In this document: piece by piece, positions 59,297-64,000 of the stretch
Layout of the letters: every line of letters starts with the position of its first letter
How positions within the stretch are numbered: the stretch's first letter is position 1
Source of the DNA: Darksidea phi
Taxonomy: Eukaryota > Ascomycota > Dothideomycetes > Pleosporales > Lentitheciaceae
DNA: 64,000 bases
Reading direction: 5' to 3'
NCBI GenBank assembly: GCA_030770425.1
Contig: JASJFT010000091.1
Coordinates: 1 to 64,000, forward strand
Program-made: the position numbers and the translations under genes
The notes under the pieces: model-generated
The model's input: the letters and a program-made list of their open reading frames with translations, nothing else
What the model was told of the DNA's origin: nothing
Databases searched by the model: none

Positions 59297-60435
59297 TCAC
59301 GCTGATGACTGTTCACCTCCTTTCTGTCCGGTTTCAAGTTTTGCTCTCTTGAGCTGCTTCATTTGTCGCTTCGAAACCGGCTTCTCTTCTCCGGACTGGC
59401 TGACGGGTGTGCCTTCTAGACTGTCGCGAGATTTGCGCTTGTGATCCTGGAGCTGGTTGGGCTGCTTCTTTTGCGACTTTTCGCTAGCATCCACAGCGGG
59501 CGGTTTTTCGCCTCCGTAGATGACATCCACAATGCCTTTGAAGCTTTGGCGCTTTAGACGCGAGAACTCGACTACATTGCGTGCTTCTTTCGTTAGGGCA
59601 TCCTTTCCTTTTTCTGTTCCGAGACCCCAGATGGACGCTAGATTGATCACATCGCTGGGTGCCCGCAGTCCCAGCACGCTCTTCGCCTCCGAACTGAAGA
59701 TTAGTCCACGGCCTCTGGAAACGCGAATGAGCTGCGTCGCATTGCTTATCAAGTTTCGCTTTACGGTTGCGTCATTTGACAGGAGGGCCTGGCTGTAGCA
59801 AATTTCAATCTTGATGCCACGCGAGATGGCATTGCCAAGCATGGGGTACTTGAAGTGCTTTTCGAACTTCTGGGTTAGGTCCAACGAAATGATGTCGACA
59901 TCCAGGCTGGCGCATGCTTGTTGCAGGGTCTTTTCATCTGTGGGACGCGCTGCGATCAGATCGTAGTGTTGCTGGAGCTGCGGAATGCGGAAGTTGTTGG
60001 CGGCGTCGGAGAGGAGGATGTTGCATCGGCGCAAGATGCGGAGGCGCGGTGGCGTTGGAAAGGGGAGTGGAAGTGGCACGGGAGAGCTCTGCGCGTGACG
60101 TTAGTGCCCAGTGAAGAGTTTCTAGGGCGCAACGTGAGCGCGAAGGCGTTCGGATTTGAGTTAGAGTTCAAGATGGGGATTTGGAATAGGCGAATGAGAC
60201 ACGCGACTACTTACAAGATCGGCCGGCAGCCGGCCTGCGTACGAGTGGGTAAGAGCCACGACATCATATCCCACTGCAGACGGCGGTCAGTTTCAACCAT
60301 TCCTGGGGAGCTCCTTCGGGCGTGTATGGCGGGAAGTAAGGGCAGCTGGGCGCGCTTACATTCATCGAGAAAGGCGACTGTTCGTTGCAACTCCAACCTG
60401 TCTTTCGTCCAGGGCACATTCAGATCGTGGAACAT
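59297..60435 (-). CDS. RPP1: RNase P/RNase MRP protein subunit Rpp1 (p30 family)
   Basis: 308 residues from three minus-strand exons: 60435-60360, 60273-60215 and 60088-59297; both introns have GT-AG ends. The protein is a subunit of the nuclear ribonucleoproteins that mature the 5' ends of tRNAs (RNase P) and process rRNA (RNase MRP). It adopts a TIM-barrel-like fold. Family marks: N-terminal Met-Phe-His-Asp-Leu-Asn-Val-Pro-Trp; Leu-Gly-Tyr-Asp-Val-Val-Ala-Leu right after intron 1; Arg-Ile-Leu-Arg-Arg and a Leu-Ser-Asp block in exon 3. Later marks are Leu-Asp-Val-Asp-Ile-Ile-Ser-Leu-Asp, Ala-Ile-Ser-Arg-Gly-Ile and Arg-Ala-Pro-Ser-Asp-Val-Ile-Asn-Leu. The last 70 residues are a Lys/Arg/Gln-rich tail, probably disordered and RNA-contacting. 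The start is fixed by the family N-terminus; a more upstream in-frame ATG would add 16 residues. It is divergent from the CK2 gene. Confidence 0.93.
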
Positions 60436-60862
60436 GCTTGCAATGGGCGTCGAGCAGCCGGGCGAAGTGCGCAGGAGGGACACTGCAGGTGAGTAACACG
60501 ACGTCTGGGTGCTTGCAGGCTTGTTCGCCGCAAAGCTTGTTCGCGGTCACGTGCGCCCATCTCACGCAAATGCAGCCGCTAGAGACGCGGGCCCACCGCC
60601 AACGACAAGCCCTCCGCCAGCGAAACTCGCCCCGCCACAGCCGACCACTCCGCACCCTCACCGTCTGGGGAGTGACAGTGCTGTTGGCCGCCTCCGCAAG
60701 AACAAGGCAGTCGCTTTCAGCCTTCTTGGGGGCCTTGTGTTCCTCGCCGTCCTTGCCGCCAGCTTCCGCACCCTCGCCCCGCTACCCCTACGCTTCACCG
60801 CGCATCCCGATCGCGCGAACGAGGGCGCTGTCGAGGAGACGTTCACTGTATCCAACGACACC
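60436..60862. promoter_or_regulatory. divergent promoter between RPP1 and the CK2 catalytic subunit gene
   Basis: 427 bp separate the two start codons. A CACGTG palindrome (E-box/bHLH-type site) is at 60548-60553. The frame in front of the CK2 start stays open for 118 codons without an ATG and so is most likely untranslated. Confidence 0.55.
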
Positions 60863-62088
60863 ATGGCTGCACTCAACAACAGCGGCGGTGCTACGAGCGT
60901 CGCGCGCGTCTACGCCGATGTCAACGCCAACATGCCCCGCGCATACTGGGACTACGACAGCGTCAATATCTCGTGGGGCGTGCTCGAGAACTACGAGGTC
61001 GTGCGCAAGATTGGCCGTGGCAAGTACTCGGAGGTGTTCGAGGGCATCAACGTGGTCAACTACCAGAAGTGCGTCATCAAAGTGCTCAAGCCGGTCAAGA
61101 AGAAGAAGATAAAGCGCGAGATCAAGATCCTGCAGAACCTCTCGGGCGGGCCCAACATCGTGTCGCTGCTCGACGTGGTGCGCGACAACCAGGTTAGTGA
61201 CCCGGAATGGGCTGGCGATTGGGTACTCCTCTTGCTATCCCCCGCATGCTGTCGTGTATGCTGATGGCGTGGTTGACAGAGTAAGACACCCTCGCTGATT
61301 TTCGAATACGTCAACAACACCGACTTCCGCAGCCTGTATCCCAAGTTTACCGACTTCGATGTGCGGTACTACATCATGGAGCTGCTGAAGGCGCTCGACT
61401 ACTGCCACAGCAAGGGTATCATGCACCGCGATGTGAAGCCGCACAACGTCATGATTGACCACGAGAAGCGGAAGGTTCGTACGGGAACACCCATCCGGAT
61501 ATCATGTGTTGATTGTTGTAGCTCCGCCTCATCGATTGGGGTCTCGCCGAATTCTACCACGCCGGCACCGAATACAACGTCCGCGTCGCGTCTCGGTACT
61601 TCAAAGGCCCCGAGCTGCTCGTCGACTACCAAGAGTACGATTACTCGCTCGACATGTGGTCACTGGGTGCCATGTTCGCGTCAATGATTTTCCGGCGCGA
61701 GCCATTCTTCCACGGCAACAGTAACTCTGACCAGCTGGTCAAGATTGCCAAGGTCCTCGGGACGGAGGACCTGTTCGACTATCTTGACAAGTACGATATT
61801 GAGCTCGACGCGCAATACGACGATATACTGTCGCGGTACCCGAAGAAGCCCTGGCATTCATTTATCAATGCCGACAACCAGCGTTTTGTTAGCAACGATG
61901 CGATCGACTTCCTCGACAAGCTGCTGCGATATGATCACCAGGTATGACTCTTCACGCTTGTACCAAGACCAAGAAGCTGACAATTGCAGGAACGACTCAC
62001 GGCCAAGGAAGCAATGGCGCACCCATACTTCCTCCCCGTTCGCCAGGCTGCAGCGCAAAACCACAACGCCGGCACCTCACACACATGA
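60863..62088 (+). CDS. CKA1: casein kinase 2 catalytic (alpha) subunit
   Basis: 347 residues in four exons: 60863-61192, 61280-61474, 61522-61941 and 61990-62088, with short introns of 87, 47 and 48 nt. It is a constitutively active Ser/Thr kinase for acidic sites, acting in nucleus and cytoplasm with the CK2 beta subunit. Landmarks: Val-Tyr-Ala-Asp-Val-Asn start region; Gly-rich loop Gly-Arg-Gly-Lys-Tyr-Ser-Glu-Val at residues 51-58; Val-Ile-Lys-Val-Leu-Lys with the ATP-binding Lys. The basic Lys-Pro-Val-Lys-Lys-Lys-Lys-Ile-Lys cluster and the catalytic loop His-Arg-Asp-Val-Lys-Pro-His-Asn follow. Asp-Trp-Gly replaces the usual Asp-Phe-Gly, a CK2 hallmark. Gly-Thr-Glu-Tyr-Asn-Val-Arg-Val and Phe-Arg-Arg-Glu-Pro-Phe-Phe complete it. 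The start was chosen for its ACACCATGG context and because it is the first ATG in the frame. The symbol follows the fungal convention. Confidence 0.95.
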
Positions 62089-62395
62089 ATGATACCCATT
62101 TCTCAGCAGCCCATTTGATATGACGCATTATGCAGACGGGACATCAGCTGGATAGATTAGGTTGGGCAATTGGGCCGACCATGGCTGACGACTTTAGCAA
62201 AACTCGTCGGACTTCGGCGAACACCACATTCTTCTGCATTCGGTTTACGCGCCTTGGATTTGCGGCAAGAGGTGTTGTGAGGGAACGGGATTACTTTGCA
62301 TTTTTGAGGCGTTTAGTATCCTAGCTGATATCCAATCAAAGCAAACCGTTCAAGCGAGCTCTTCATCCATGACATGCGCTATGATGTGGTGTGAC

Positions 62396-62420
62396 GGGAT
62401 GGGGGGACGGGGGACGGGGG
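62396..62420 (+). promoter_or_regulatory. G-quadruplex-prone G-runs upstream of valyl-tRNA synthetase
   Basis: Four runs of 3, 6, 5 and 5 G are separated by loops of only 2 nt (AT, AC, AC), about 130 bp before the upstream start of the synthetase gene and 308 bp after the CK2 stop. This fits a strong quadruplex motif. A role in transcription or in the 5' leader is inference. Confidence 0.5.
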
Positions 62421-62552
62421 ACGGAGGCACGCGATAACAGAGCTCGAAAATTGCTGCTTTGGTGTTGCGGGGTCTCGGAGCGTTTGAGTCAAAGCGCGCC
62501 AAGGGTTCTGATGCACGACAGCTCTGAGTCGACGTCCAAATTCTGTGCCTAT

Positions 62553-62792
62553 ATGTTGCCCCGCCGAGCGCCCGCCTTGCGCTCCTCTGACTGCAAACAA
62601 TTTTGTAGAGCTCCTCACCCACGCCTCTACACCTCTCTGCACGTGTGTCACCTATACAAGCGTCAATTGCACACACACACCTCCCGTATTCGCACCACGG
62701 GCACACGGTACGAGTACCAATTACACCCGCGCTCTACGCTCTTCCCCCCCGCTGCGTCTGCGCCGCCGAGTAGACCGTATACCTCACCCACC
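62553..62792 (+). other. in-frame 80-codon upstream leader of valyl-tRNA synthetase (mitochondrial targeting candidate)
   Basis: The synthetase frame stays open upstream. From the ATG at 62553 it encodes 80 residues rich in Arg, Ser, Leu, Thr and Pro, with few acidic residues, beginning Met-Leu-Pro-Arg-Arg-Ala-Pro-Ala-Leu-Arg. That is the character of a mitochondrial presequence. A further in-frame ATG at 62511 would add 14 residues including acidic ones. In yeast one gene (VAS1) makes both cytosolic and mitochondrial enzymes from two starts, and the same arrangement is likely here. Confidence 0.6.
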
Positions 62793-64000
62793 ATGGCGCT
62801 CAACGCCTCGAGCCACAATATCACGGGCGAAACAACAGGGCCCACCAGCGCCGCACCCCCGCCCCTCGGTGATGAGAGCAAGAAGGACATGCTCAGCGCC
62901 GCTCAGGCAGAAGGCACAGGCCAGTCGGCGTCCGGACGGGACGGCGGCGAGAAGGATGGCGAGACCAAAGTAAAGTCAGCAAAGGAGCTAGAGAGGGAGC
63001 GTAAGAAGGCGGAGAAAGACGCCAAGTTCAAAGCGAAGAAGGCGGCACAGGCTAGTGCTTCGAAGGACGCCGGCCCGGCCAAAGAGAAGAAGAAGGAGAA
63101 AAAGGCCAAGGAGGCGCTACCCGAGTATGTCGAGGAGACGCCCAAGGGAGAGAAGAAGATCCTTAAGAGTCTGGACGATCCCTATCGGACCGCATACGTC
63201 CCTAAGGTTGTTGAGTCGGCCTGGTTTGATTGGTGGGAAAAGGAGGGTTTCTTCAAGCCGGAGTATAACACGCCCGGCTTCGAGGATGGGAAGACGAACG
63301 ATAAAGGCACATTCGTCATACCTATCCCGCCGTAAGTCACCGCGATGTACCCATATTGAGATCAATAAATTGCTAACTGTACTAGCCCGAACGTCACAGG
63401 CAAGCTTCACTGCGGACATGCGCTGGCGACAACGTTGCAGGACGTTTTGATCCGATGGCATAGACAGAGGGGATTCACAACGCTCTACCTGCCCGGCTGC
63501 GATCACGCTGGTATCTCGACACAGAGCGTCGTTGAGAACATGCTGTGGCGGCGAGAGAAAAAGACACGACATGACCTTGGAAGGCCAGCCTTCGTGCAGC
63601 GTACTATGGAGTGGAAGGACGAGTACCATGACTCCATCGTATCCGTGTTAAAGCGCATGGGCGCTAGCTTTGATTGGACGAGGGAAGCCTTTACAATGGA
63701 CAAGAACCTATCGGCCGCTGTTACAGAGACATTTGTGCGGCTACACGAAGAGGGACTGATTTATAGATCTAATCGGCTAGTCAACTGGTGCACACAACTT
63801 AATACCGCGCTATCAGGTCTTGAGGTTGACAACAAGGAGCTCTCTGGACGGACCTTACTCGATGTCCCGGGCTATGAGCGGAAGGTCGAATTCGGTGTCC
63901 TTACACACTTCAAGTACCCTATTGAGGGGACAGAGGATTTCATTGAGGTCGCGACAACCCGGCCAGAGACGATGCTAGGTGATACAGCCATTGCCGTCAA
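62793..64000 (+). CDS. VAS1: valyl-tRNA synthetase, N-terminal part (cut by the window end)
   Basis: Class I aminoacyl-tRNA synthetase that charges tRNA-Val. Exon 1 is 62793-63331 (from the cytosolic start), the intron 63332-63385, and exon 2 runs from 63386 off the window. The Kozak-like context CACCATGG supports the start. The first 100 residues form a Lys/Glu/Ala-rich extension typical of eukaryotic synthetases. Then follow Tyr-Val-Pro-Lys-Val-Val-Glu and Phe-Val-Ile-Pro-Ile-Pro-Pro-Pro-Asn-Val-Thr-Gly. The HIGH signature appears as His-Cys-Gly-His. Next come Leu-Pro-Gly-Cys-Asp-His-Ala-Gly-Ile and Asp-Trp-Thr-Arg-Glu. Near the right edge, [13 protein letters not shown] marks the editing (CP1) domain. 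The KMSKS loop and anticodon-binding domain lie beyond the window. No frameshift or stop is seen. Confidence 0.95.

Noticed and set aside
60509..60862. 118-codon in-frame N-terminal extension of CK2 with a hydrophobic, membrane-like segment
   Set aside because: The frame contains no ATG before 60863, the ATG at 60863 has an excellent context, and family members begin there. The membrane segment is a by-product of reading promoter DNA.
61975..62092. CK2 ending at 62,092 in a different frame (…His-Thr-His-Glu)
   Set aside because: After splicing the last intron (61942-61989) the kinase frame ends at TGA 62086-62088.
1..64000. CRISPR arrays, rRNA, tRNA genes or bacterial-type operons
   Set aside because: Nothing resembling these was seen. 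The repeats are LTRs, and genes have spliceosomal introns. A tRNA scan was not possible here.

Overview
This window looks like a chromosome arm of a filamentous ascomycete (Pezizomycotina, possibly a dothideomycete; the class is a guess). It has two unlike parts. Positions 1 to about 53,015 are a very AT-rich block of dead transposons. From about 53,016 to the right edge there is an ordinary gene island with short GT-AG introns, Kozak-like starts and mixed base composition.

The AT-rich block is what repeat-induced point mutation (RIP) leaves behind. The dinucleotides CA and TG are almost absent over 53 kb; I noticed only scattered survivors. Every usual start codon (ATG, GTG, TTG, CTG) contains TG, so the block has essentially no start codon on either strand. 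It also lacks Cys, Trp, Met and most His and Gln codons. It is nevertheless readable. It is a stack of LTR retrotransposons (Ty3/Gypsy, chromovirus type) inserted into one another. I name four families: A (LTR 433 bp, element 7,360 bp), B (LTR 169 bp, about 7.56 kb), C (LTR 441 bp, about 7.0 kb without its insert) and D (LTR 268 bp, 7,863 bp). Element borders come from matching LTR ends and from 5-bp target-site duplications still identical on both sides: ATAAG, ATTAT, ATTTT, CTAGA, TTCTA and TAGTT. The order is: an old A-type LTR (A0, 51608-51794) was hit by A2. A2 (3648-5898 and 50634-51607) was hit by A1 (minus strand, left edge) and by A3 (5899-50633). A3 was hit by B1 (minus), B2 and C. 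B2 was hit by A4, and C was hit by D (minus).

All four families keep traces of gag with a CCHC knuckle (clear in A, B and C), reverse transcriptase with a YxDD-type motif, RNase H, integrase and a chromodomain. Family C also has a readable antisense frame with coiled-coil character between its chromodomain and 3' LTR. Family B has about 2.4 kb of unexplained sequence in the same place. Right of the stack is a relic of a pogo/Fot1-like transposase (51795-53209). Its last 190 bp escaped RIP and mark the border of the block.

The gene island holds, left to right: a DUF3602 (Par32-like) protein; methylthioribulose-1-phosphate dehydratase (MDE1, methionine salvage); a serine beta-lactamase/LovD-like hydrolase; RNase P/MRP subunit RPP1 (minus); casein kinase 2 catalytic subunit, divergent from RPP1; and the 5' part of valyl-tRNA synthetase, with an in-frame upstream start and a basic leader that suggests dual cytosolic/mitochondrial targeting. 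Apart from MDE1 and DUF3602 lying head to tail and RPP1/CK2 sharing a 427-bp divergent promoter, I see no functional cluster. These are mostly housekeeping genes next to a silenced heterochromatic block.
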